Position numbers and translations under genes: made by a program. Shown one piece after another: positions 8,083 to 15,127 of a DNA stretch of 22,182 bases (the first letter of the stretch is position 1; each line of letters begins with the position of its first letter). The stretch is from the NCBI GenBank assembly GCA_023249815.1, contig JAHFBX010000010.1, positions 1 through 22,182 of the forward strand, given 5' to 3'. Source of the stretch: Candidatus Eiseniibacteriota bacterium. Its GTDB lineage: Bacteria > Eisenbacteria > RBG-16-71-46. The notes beneath the pieces were generated by a model. That model had not been told where the DNA came from, searched no databases, and saw nothing but the letters and a program-made list of their open reading frames with translations.

Positions 8083-8126
8083 GAGGTCTGCGCGCCACGA
8101 GTGAACCCTTCGTCCATGAAACCACT

Positions 8127-11100
8127 TCAGCGGGTGAAGACGAGCTTGCCGACCGCTGTCCGCTCCGTGGCCTGCACTCGGAAGAAGTACATCCCGGACT
8201 CCAGTCGATCGCCGCGATCGCTCCTGCCATCCACGGGGATCCGGTGCATGCCCGGCGCCACGTCGGCATCGTTCACGAGGCTCCGTACCAGCCGTCCGGA
8301 CGCGTCGAACAGGTCCGCGCGCACGGCACCCGGCCGCGTCGTGACGAAGCTCAGCGTGGCGTCTGCGCGCACGACGGACGGCGTCACCCACGCGCCGAAC
8401 TGCAGCGAGGGCCCTGTCGTGATCGCGTCCTCCGCGCCTGCCATGAGCGCGGCCGGCTGGCTCGGCGGGATGATGTAGATGCTGACGTTGTCGCTCAGGA
8501 ACACCTCGTTCGCAACCACGACCTGATCGGCGATCTGGAAGTCGAGCGTGGTTCCCGCCTGCTGAACGACATGATCCACCGTGACCATCTGCCAGGCGGT
8601 CGTGAGCGGCACGAGCGGTGACGTCGTGGTGCCGCCGATCTTGGTGCCTCCCTGGTACTCGCGGACCAGGAGCTTGGCCGAGCCCACGGAGCTCGCCGAG
8701 CGCACCCACGCCGTGAAGCGGTAGCGCGTGCCCACGCTGGGCGTCACGGCCACCCAGTTGGGGCTGTCGTTCAGGCCGAAGCTCGAACCGACCACGCCGC
8801 CCGTCACCTGCATGGCCCAGGCGCCGTCGTAACCGCCTGCGACGCGGAGCAGGACGCCGCCGGAGTAAGAGTTCCAGCCGTTCGAGTTGCTCTCGAACGA
8901 CGGGTTCGTGACGAGGTTGGGTCCGGGGCCGGCGGCTGAGGCCGTGACGGTCGCCGACGTGCTGTGAATGGCGCCGAGCGGATCGGTGACGGTGAGCTGC
9001 ACCGTCCACGTGCCGGCCGCGAACGTGTGCGTCGCCGTGGGTGAACTCTGCGGGCCGACGATCGTGCCGTCGCCGAAATCGAACCGGTAGGTGAGCGCGG
9101 CGCCCTCGGGATCTGTCGAGCCCGAGCCACTCGCCGTCACGAGCAGCGGCGCGTTGCCAATGCTGGGCGTGAGGCCCAACACCGCGGTGGGCGCTTGATT
9201 CGGCGCCGTGACCGTGAGGCGCGTCGTCGCCTGGCCGGAGAGCGCATTGGAGCCCGTGAACGTGATGTCGTAGACCCCCTGCTCCGTGCTCGCGGGCGTC
9301 CACGAGAACAGCCCGGCCGCCGCGCCGCCCGAAAGCGTGAACGTGGCGGTGTGTCCCGCCGGGAGCTGGGACATGTTCGCGGCCAGCGACGTGATCACGT
9401 CGCCGTCCGGATCCACGGCGGTCACGTTGATGGTGAGGTTCGTGAGCGCGGGACCGCCCGCGTTCACCGGAGCGGTCACGATTGGCGCGCGGTCCACGTT
9501 CGCGACGTTCACCACGGTCGTGGCGGTGTCGGCGAGCGCGTTGCTGGCCATGAAGCGCACGACGTACGAACCCGAGTCCGCGAACGTGGGTGTCCATGTC
9601 AGCGTTCCGCCCAGGTTGTTCGCGGCGGGCGTGAACACGGCGTTGTTCGCCGCCGGCAGCCCCGAGAGATCGGCCACCATGGACGCGATCGGGTCGCCGT
9701 TCGGATCCGAGGCCGTCACGACGAATGAGAACGGTGCATTCTCCGTGGCCTGCGCGGTGGCGGCCGCCACGACGTCGGGCGCCACGTCCGCGACGCCGAT
9801 GCGCACGCTCGTCGTGAGGCTGCCCGAGAGCGCATTCGTGGCCTGGAACGTGACGACGAAACTGCCCGTGTCCAATGCGCCGGGCGTCCAGGTGAACGTG
9901 CCGCTGGTGTTGCCGGAGCCGGGGCTGAACGCCGCGTCATTCCCGCCCGGCAGGCTCGACCAGTCTGCTGTGAGTGTTGCGATGGCGTCGCCGTCCGGGT
10001 CGGCCGCGGCGATCGAGAACGATACGAGCTGCTCGACGGGCCCCGAGACCACGGTCGGGCCACTCACCACCGGCGCGCGATCCACCGGCGTCACGGTGAC
10101 CTCCGTCGAGGCCTGGCCCGTGAGCGCGTTGCCAGCCGTGAACGTCACCGAGTAGGTGCCGGCATGCGCGAACGTTGGGTGCCAGGTCAGCGTGCCCGAG
10201 GTGAAGTTCTGGTCTGCGACGAAGGACGCGTCGTTGCCGCTCGGCAGCTGCGACAGGTCGGCATCGAGCGACGTGAGCGCCTGGCCGTCGGGATCCGAGG
10301 CCGTGATGGCGAGCGACAGTGTGCCGCCCTCGGCGACCGTCGCGGTGGGGGGCGCGACCACCACGGGTGGCTGGTCCGGCGCCGGTGGGATCACGAGCAG
10401 GGAGTCCGTGAAGCTCGCGGTCGCGCCATCGGTGTCCGTGACCACGACGCTCACGCGATTCATGCCCGCACCGAGTGTCCGAGTCGCGCTGGAACCGGCC
10501 TGCGGCCCCACGACGATGGTGTCCGCGAACGTGAACTGGTAGGAGACGATGCCGCCGTCGGGATCCGAGGAGCCCGAGGCGTTCGCGGTCACCGCGAGCG
10601 GCGCCTGGCCCGACGTGGGCGACAGCGTCATCGCGGCGGTGGGCGGCACGTTCGGGGGGCCCACGGTCACGGTGAGCGCCGTGTTGAGCGTGTCGGTGGC
10701 TCCGCGCGTGTCGGTGACGGTGACCTGCACCTTCCACGTTCCGCTACCATAGAGATGCGACGCCGTCGAGCCTCCCTGCGGCCCGAGCGTGACGCCATCG
10801 CCGAAGTCGAACCGGTACGAGACGATGCCGCCATCAGCATCGGTGGAGCCGCCGGCATTCAAGTTCACGGTGAGCGGCGCCTTGCCCGAGGACGGCGTCG
10901 CGGCGAGCGCGGCGACCGGCAGGGCGTTCACGATGACCACGACCGTGTCGCGCGCGTTGAGGCCGATGTTGTCGGTGACCTCCACGATGGCGTGGTAGGT
11001 GCCCGCCGTATACGTGTGCATCGCGATCGGGCCGGCCTGCGGCGCGGTGCTCACGCCGTCGCCGAAGTCGAACTCGTAGCTCACGATACTGCCGTCGGGG

Positions 11101-13577
11101 TCGAATGAACTGGAGGCGTCGAGCGTGACCAGGGCCGGCGCGTTCGCAAGGGCGGGATCGGCCAGCAGGTCGGCCACGGGAGCCAGCCCATTGATCTGGA
11201 ACTCGAGCGCGCCACGGTCGGCGTAGTTCACGGGCCCCAGCCCCACGTTCGAGCTGGCCGGATCGTCCACGCGAGCGTTCCCTTCGGCGTCGGTCGCGGG
11301 CCAGTTCGCCACCGATGAGTTGCCGTTGTCGATGGCCGGCGATCCCGGGGACGGATGGAAATTGCCCGACGCCGCATCCACGAACCGGGGATCCTGCTGC
11401 TTCGAGCGCGAGTCCTGTCCGCTCGCCGACGCGTACGTGGCCACCGACGAGTACGTGCTCGAGCCGTAGCGGACCGGGGGCGCGCTCGTGGAGTTCCAGA
11501 ACATGTTGTCGTTCGAGGTGAACCCGGTCTTGGAGTCGTTGCTCACCCACAGGTCGTACTCGCCGGTCGAGATGCCGTTGTCCACCGAGATGCAGTTGTA
11601 GAGCCGCGTGCCGGTGGCGCCGCCTTCGATCGAGAAGCCGTCTTTGTAGTTGCCGAATGACACGTCGTTGGTATGGAACGTGCCGGTGGCGCCGAGGTGG
11701 TCGTACCCATGGTCGCCGTTGGCCCAGCTGATATTGTTGTACGAGACGTTGTTGTTCGAGGCGCTCTGGAAGTGCTGGCCCGTGTCCTGGTTGTCGTGCC
11801 AGCGGTTGTTGCGAATGATGCTGTTCGTGGTGCCGTACATGTAGAGGCCGTTCGCCGAGCGCGAACCGGGCACCGCGTTGCGCGCGCTCTCGTTGTTCTC
11901 GACGACGCACTCCGTCGCGCCCGTCGTGAGGATGATGCCGTGGTTCGCGTTGTCGGTGACGACGCAGTTCGCGATGCGCGCACGGGCGCCCTCGCTGAAG
12001 TAGATGCCGTACTTGTTCGCGAACGAGACCTTTCCGTTGATGAACTGGATATCGTTCGAGGCGTTCGAGATGTAGACGCCGCGGTCCTCGGTGCGGGTGG
12101 CGGTCAGGCCATCGATCGTGATCCACGACTTGCCGGAGAGCACGATCGCGTAGTTGCGGCGGCCCACCTTCATGTCGTGCGTGCCGGGATTGCCGCTCAC
12201 GCCGAGATTCACGTACAGCCCGGAGCCGGAGACGTACTTGAACGTGCCGGCCGGGATCGAGTTCGTGTTCGCGGTCGTGATCGTGAGCCGCGCCCCGTCG
12301 GCGAACACCTGCTTCGGGCTCCAGTTGACCGTGGACGCCCGCCAGATGTTTCCGGTCGTGTTCGTCCACTTGTTCGTGGCCGAGAAGTCGTCGGCACCGT
12401 CCACGATGACCGGTCCGCTGAACGCGCGGATCACGAGCGGGTTCGCCGAGGTGCCCGAGGCGGGCAGCGTCACCGTCTCGGGATAGATGCCGGGCTTGAC
12501 CAGGATGGTGTTGCCCGCGACGCCACGGGCGGCGAGCGCCGCCGAGATCGTGCAGTAGGGTTGCGACTGCGTCCCGGCGCCAGTATTGCTGCACGAGGCC
12601 GTGGAATTGTCCACGTAGTAGGTCGCGGCGCTCGAGCGGCCCGCGCACACGCCGAGCGCGAGCAGGACCAGCAGCGTCCGCCCTGCGGGGCCAGGCTGGC
12701 CCTGGCCTCGGGGGTGGCGGCCGGAGGACACGAGCGAAAGTGTCGGGGTCCGCGATGGGGCCGGAGCGGGCCGCTCTGAGCGCAGACGCGGTGGCAGCGG
12801 TGGCAGCGGTGGCAGTGATTCCGTGTGCTCGGCCATCTTGGCGTCCAGCCCGCCGTTCGCGTAATAGAACGCCTGGAAGACGACGTACACCCACAGCGCC
12901 ACCGCGCTCGTCAGGAGCAGCCACGTGATCACCGGGCGGCCGGAGAGTGCCTCCGCGAAGATGGCACCGAGCGCCAGCGGCACCACGGTGATGAACGTGC
13001 GGAACGTCTTGAGCGAGCGCATCACCCCGGCGACGCGCTCGAGCCAGCGCGGCGGCCCGGCGACGTCGGGGGACGGCCAATCGCGCGTCTCGCGCGCGTG
13101 CTTGGCGGCGATGTACGCGGGCAGGTGCTGCACTTCCTCCACGATGTTGGCGGCCAGCATGGTGGCAAGTGCGGCGAACAGCGGCATCACCGAGTGGGTG
13201 GACTGCCACTCGCGCCAGCCGAGCGCCAGGAACACGAGCGGCTCCATGAGGCGGTGGTGGAAGCGATCGAGCAGGATGCCGATGGGTGCCTGCAGGCCGC
13301 GATAGCGCGCGATCTCGCCGTCCACCTTGTCGAGCACGAACGACAGATAGAGGCAGACACCGCCGAGCGCGTTCACCCATAGCTGGTGTGAGGTGAGCAG
13401 TGCGGCGCCTGTTGCGGCCATGCCCATCATGAGCAGCGATACCTGGTTCATGGTGATGGGCGTGTCCACGAGCAACGCGGTCACGTGGATGGACAGCCGG
13501 CGATGGATCCGGTACCAGCCCGGATCTCGATCCTTACCGGCCTGGCAGACCTGGCGAATCTCGGTGGCTTTGGGCAT
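8127..13577 (-). CDS. CDP-alcohol phosphatidyltransferase domain fused in frame to a secreted beta-helix/PKD/Ig/CBM/FlgD-like protein
   Basis: One open frame of 1816 codons from the ATG at 13577, 17 bp after the RtcB-like gene. Residues 36-240 are a multi-pass CDP-alcohol phosphatidyltransferase domain with D83-x2-D86-G-x2-A-R91-x8-G100-x3-D104-x3-H108; the usual last Asp is His. A linker with three L-P-P repeats (255-263) leads to a hydrophobic segment (301-310) ending S-S-A317, like an internal signal peptide. Next come a right-handed beta-helix (318-795), three PKD domains with F-D-F-G-D-G or variants (798-1063), four Ig/cadherin-like repeats of about 97 residues with L-P-x-G-N and A-x-N-A-L (1068-1457), a fourth PKD (1460-1547), a CBM-like jelly roll (1552-1702), and a FlgD-like end (1735-1816). 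The enzyme half would attach a phospho-alcohol head group to a lipid or glycan; the rest is a surface adhesin or carbohydrate-binding protein. It may instead be two genes, the second from GTG 12731. Confidence 0.72.
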   Translation of the reverse strand: MPKATEIRQVCQAGKDRDPGWYRIHRRLSIHVTALLVDTPITMNQVSLLMMGMAATGAALLTSHQLWVNALGGVCLYLSFVLDKVDGEIARYRGLQAPIGILLDRFHHRLMEPLVFLALGWREWQSTHSVMPLFAALATMLAANIVEEVQHLPAYIAAKHARETRDWPSPDVAGPPRWLERVAGVMRSLKTFRTFITVVPLALGAIFAEALSGRPVITWLLLTSAVALWVYVVFQAFYYANGGLDAKMAEHTESLPPLPPLPPRLRSERPAPAPSRTPTLSLVSSGRHPRGQGQPGPAGRTLLVLLALGVCAGRSSAATYYVDNSTASCSNTGAGTQSQPYCTISAALAARGVAGNTILVKPGIYPETVTLPASGTSANPLVIRAFSGPVIVDGADDFSATNKWTNTTGNIWRASTVNWSPKQVFADGARLTITTANTNSIPAGTFKYVSGSGLYVNLGVSGNPGTHDMKVGRRNYAIVLSGKSWITIDGLTATRTEDRGVYISNASNDIQFINGKVSFANKYGIYFSEGARARIANCVVTDNANHGIILTTGATECVVENNESARNAVPGSRSANGLYMYGTTNSIIRNNRWHDNQDTGQHFQSASNNNVSYNNISWANGDHGYDHLGATGTFHTNDVSFGNYKDGFSIEGGATGTRLYNCISVDNGISTGEYDLWVSNDSKTGFTSNDNMFWNSTSAPPVRYGSSTYSSVATYASASGQDSRSKQQDPRFVDAASGNFHPSPGSPAIDNGNSSVANWPATDAEGNARVDDPASSNVGLGPVNYADRGALEFQINGLAPVADLLADPALANAPALVTLDASSSFDPDGSIVSYEFDFGDGVSTAPQAGPIAMHTYTAGTYHAIVEVTDNIGLNARDTVVVIVNALPVAALAATPSSGKAPLTVNLNAGGSTDADGGIVSYRFDFGDGVTLGPQGGSTASHLYGSGTWKVQVTVTDTRGATDTLNTALTVTVGPPNVPPTAAMTLSPTSGQAPLAVTANASGSSDPDGGIVSYQFTFADTIVVGPQAGSSATRTLGAGMNRVSVVVTDTDGATASFTDSLLVIPPAPDQPPVVVAPPTATVAEGGTLSLAITASDPDGQALTSLDADLSQLPSGNDASFVADQNFTSGTLTWHPTFAHAGTYSVTFTAGNALTGQASTEVTVTPVDRAPVVSGPTVVSGPVEQLVSFSIAAADPDGDAIATLTADWSSLPGGNDAAFSPGSGNTSGTFTWTPGALDTGSFVVTFQATNALSGSLTTSVRIGVADVAPDVVAAATAQATENAPFSFVVTASDPNGDPIASMVADLSGLPAANNAVFTPAANNLGGTLTWTPTFADSGSYVVRFMASNALADTATTVVNVANVDRAPIVTAPVNAGGPALTNLTINVTAVDPDGDVITSLAANMSQLPAGHTATFTLSGGAAAGLFSWTPASTEQGVYDITFTGSNALSGQATTRLTVTAPNQAPTAVLGLTPSIGNAPLLVTASGSGSTDPEGAALTYRFDFGDGTIVGPQSSPTATHTFAAGTWTVQLTVTDPLGAIHSTSATVTASAAGPGPNLVTNPSFESNSNGWNSYSGGVLLRVAGGYDGAWAMQVTGGVVGSSFGLNDSPNWVAVTPSVGTRYRFTAWVRSASSVGSAKLLVREYQGGTKIGGTTTSPLVPLTTAWQMVTVDHVVQQAGTTLDFQIADQVVVANEVFLSDNVSIYIIPPSQPAALMAGAEDAITTGPSLQFGAWVTPSVVRADATLSFVTTRPGAVRADLFDASGRLVRSLVNDADVAPGMHRIPVDGRSDRGDRLESGMYFFRVQATERTAVGKLVFTR
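8472..8924 (-). other. CBM-like jelly-roll domain within the large secreted protein
   Basis: Residues 1552-1702 of the frame. It begins N-L-V-T-N-P-S-F-E-S-N-S-N-G-W, the usual opening of CBM_4_9-type domains, and continues with Y-R-F-T-A-W-V-R and a late F-L-S-D-N-V-S-I strand. Such domains normally bind polysaccharide. Confidence 0.65.
9207..10376 (-). repeat. Four tandem Ig/cadherin-like protein repeats
   Basis: Residues 1068-1457 hold four consecutive units of about 97 residues. Each has A-x-D-P-(D/N)-G-(D/Q), then L-x-(A/G)-(x)-L-P-x-G/A-N, then a T-W-T/H-P block and N-A-L near its end. They resemble the Ig-like repeats of bacterial adhesins. The DNA is diverged between units, so this is an old duplication. 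Confidence 0.75.
10389..11186 (-). repeat. Three tandem PKD domains
   Basis: Residues 798-1063 form three PKD units of about 88 residues. Each has S-x-D-x-D-G-x-I-V-S-Y-x-F-x-F, and the third reads F-T-F-A-D-T where PKD usually has F-D-F-G-D-G. A fourth PKD unit lies apart at 8937-9200. Confidence 0.75.
12627..12731 (-). other. Internal signal-peptide-like segment and possible GTG start of the secreted half
   Basis: From the GTG at 12729-12731 the frame reads a short basic stretch, a hydrophobic core T-L-L-V-L-L-A-L-G-V, then C-A-G-R-S-S-A before A-T-Y-Y-V-D. This resembles a normal signal peptide and matches the mature start of the paralogue at 4459-6333 (Y-V-D-N). There is no Shine-Dalgarno before the GTG and no ATG between the enzyme domain and the beta-helix. 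The segment can therefore be a real start, or an internal export signal cleaved from a fusion protein. Confidence 0.5.
12789..12815. repeat. Three perfect 9-bp repeats encoding Leu-Pro-Pro
   Basis: The unit CGGTGGCAG occurs three times without change (CTG CCA CCG on the minus strand). It encodes the L-P-P triplets of the linker after the phosphatidyltransferase domain. Perfect identity suggests recent expansion or slippage. Confidence 0.8.
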
Positions 13578-13594
13578 GTCTGGCGTCCCTGGGC

Positions 13595-15127
13595 TTAGTT
13601 CTTGAGATTGCCGACCGGGCGCAGTCGAACGACCGGTCGCATGAGGTGTTGCTGGGCAAGTCGGTCCATGAGCCCGTCGATGGGCCCCGGCTTCATCACG
13701 GCGACGTCGCGGGCCTTCACGACCCGCGCGTTGCGGCCGCGCGTCATCCGCACGCGCGTCACGGTCTCCTCGGTCGGCGACAGCTGAGCTTCCGCGCGCG
13801 CCGTCTCGATCAGGTGGCCGGCGCCGTGGTCGTACGAGTGCATGGTGCCACCGGAATCGCTGAGCCCGAGCCCGAGGTACGACGGGACGTCCCACGCGCC
13901 CGCGACGATCGTGGGCTGACCGGGCGCAAGCCGGCAGGCGTTGTGGCGCGCGACCCACGACCGCTCCCCTCCGAGCGTCTCCTCGGTGATGCCGTTGTGC
14001 GAGATGTCGCACAGCAGCTCGGCGCGCACGTTCGGAGAGATCGCCTCGCGCAGGCCGTCCATGACGGCGCGCACGGTGGCGAGGCGGTAGGCGTAGCCGA
14101 AGTTCATGGCCATCGCCATCGCGGCGATGAATGCCTGGCCCTCGGCGGACGGCTCGGCGATCGGCGTCCAGCCGTTGCTGCGGAAGTGCGTCCGCCACTT
14201 GGCGCCGAGGCTCCCCCGCCCGAGGCGCTGGCCGTAGTGGAAGCCGAGCTTGGACAGGAAGAATGCCGGCGCGCGCCGCGGGTCGAGCTTGGTGCGGCGC
14301 GACCAGTGGTGGAGCAGCGTGCCACTGAACGGCCCGGGTCCGAGGTGATACATGACCACGACCTGGCCCTCGCGGACGCCCCAGCGCTCGGCCTGCGCCG
14401 GATCGCGGATCCCGTCCACGACCTGCAGCTCGAGGAAGTGATTGCCGCCGAAGTTCAAGCCCATCTCGGAAGCCACCAGGTGTCCGTTCAGGAGCGAGTT
14501 CGGCACGCACTCGCGAATGCAACGCTCGGGATCTCCCGGCAGATCGATGCGCGCGCCGTTCTCCATGCGCTCCGCGGTCATGGGATCGAGGTCGTAGCGC
14601 GAGGTCACGGCGCGGCCGCCGTGCACGAGCACGCGGCGCACGTCGGCGGTGTCGAGGCTGTAGCGATTGCGCTCGAACACGTTGCCGGCGCTGTGAGAAC
14701 CGATGCGCATGAACAGCGCCTGGATCCGCTCGGGCGAGAGGTCGCGCGCGTGCAGGTCGGTGAGCACGACGCCCATGCCGTCGTTCACGGCCACCGAGGT
14801 GAACTCGGGCACGATCACGCCCCGGCTGGAGATGCCGATGCTGGAAGGCACCTCCATGCGGCCCTTCTGGTGGCGGTCCGGGAGCCCGAGCACCGAAGTC
14901 ACGAACGGCAGGCGCGCCACGTCCGCGAGGCGCGCGTCCACCTCACTCGTCTCGTTTGCACCGAGCGACAGCAGCGACAGCACCTCGCGCCCATCGGCGG
15001 CGCCGTTTCGGGAGAGCGGCAGGGACAGGGCACCTTCGAGAACGCCTGCGGGGGGCATCAAGGTCTCCTCGTTCGCCCGGGGTCCCGCCCCGGGCACAGC
15101 ACGACTCGCGAACGCTCGCCGGCTCAT
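13595..15127 (-). CDS. Divergent RtcB-family protein (RNA 3'-phosphate ligase-like)
   Basis: 510 residues from the ATG at 15127. RtcB-type blocks in order are L-P-D84-R-H86 followed by M-E-V-P-S-S-I-G, V-N115-D-G-M118-G-V, F-G-G-N229-H230-F-L-E-L, V-M-Y-H261, M-A-M-N-F-G-Y-A-Y-R (338-348), D-I-S-H377-N, and H434-G-A-G-H438. RtcB joins RNA 2',3'-cyclic-phosphate or 3'-phosphate ends to 5'-OH via a guanylylated His and Mn2+. Here the canonical V-D-x-G-C-G-M metal block reads V-N-D-G-M-G-V, without the Cys and with Asp changed to Asn. The Arg of H-G-A-G-R is His. H434 could still be the GMP-accepting His. The start shares ATGA with the flippase stop and has GGAG 6 nt upstream. A second ATG at 15058 has a stronger GAGGAG (15065-15070) and would give 487 residues. 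The canonical ligase activity is uncertain. Confidence 0.82.
   Translation of the reverse strand: MSRRAFASRAVPGAGPRANEETLMPPAGVLEGALSLPLSRNGAADGREVLSLLSLGANETSEVDARLADVARLPFVTSVLGLPDRHQKGRMEVPSSIGISSRGVIVPEFTSVAVNDGMGVVLTDLHARDLSPERIQALFMRIGSHSAGNVFERNRYSLDTADVRRVLVHGGRAVTSRYDLDPMTAERMENGARIDLPGDPERCIRECVPNSLLNGHLVASEMGLNFGGNHFLELQVVDGIRDPAQAERWGVREGQVVVMYHLGPGPFSGTLLHHWSRRTKLDPRRAPAFFLSKLGFHYGQRLGRGSLGAKWRTHFRSNGWTPIAEPSAEGQAFIAAMAMAMNFGYAYRLATVRAVMDGLREAISPNVRAELLCDISHNGITEETLGGERSWVARHNACRLAPGQPTIVAGAWDVPSYLGLGLSDSGGTMHSYDHGAGHLIETARAEAQLSPTEETVTRVRMTRGRNARVVKARDVAVMKPGPIDGLMDRLAQQHLMRPVVRLRPVGNLKN
15065..15070 (-). promoter_or_regulatory. Strong Shine-Dalgarno before the internal start of the RtcB-like gene
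   Basis: GAGGAG on the minus strand, 6 nt before the ATG at 15058. It competes with the coupled start at 15127 and may be the true initiation site. Confidence 0.45.

Noticed and set aside
6496..9597. Very long minus-strand open frame (over 1000 codons) across the propeller gene and part of the large secreted gene
   Set aside because: It is an Arg/His/Gly/Ala-rich translation with no domain, antisense to one gene and out of frame with another. Long stop-free shadows are expected at this GC.
9207..11186. Regularly spaced repeats that might suggest a CRISPR or other DNA repeat array
   Set aside because: The periodicity is at the protein level (PKD and Ig domains of about 90 residues). The DNA units are diverged and there are no short identical repeats with spacers.
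10834..13380. Minus-strand open frame of about 850 codons overlapping the large fused gene
   Set aside because: It is a different frame of the same DNA with low-complexity Arg-rich translation; the frame carrying beta-helix and PKD motifs is the real one.
13578..14522. Upstream extension of the large fused frame to 14522
   Set aside because: The extension is out of frame with and fully inside the RtcB-like gene. The ATG at 13577 follows that gene's stop and begins the recognisable domain.
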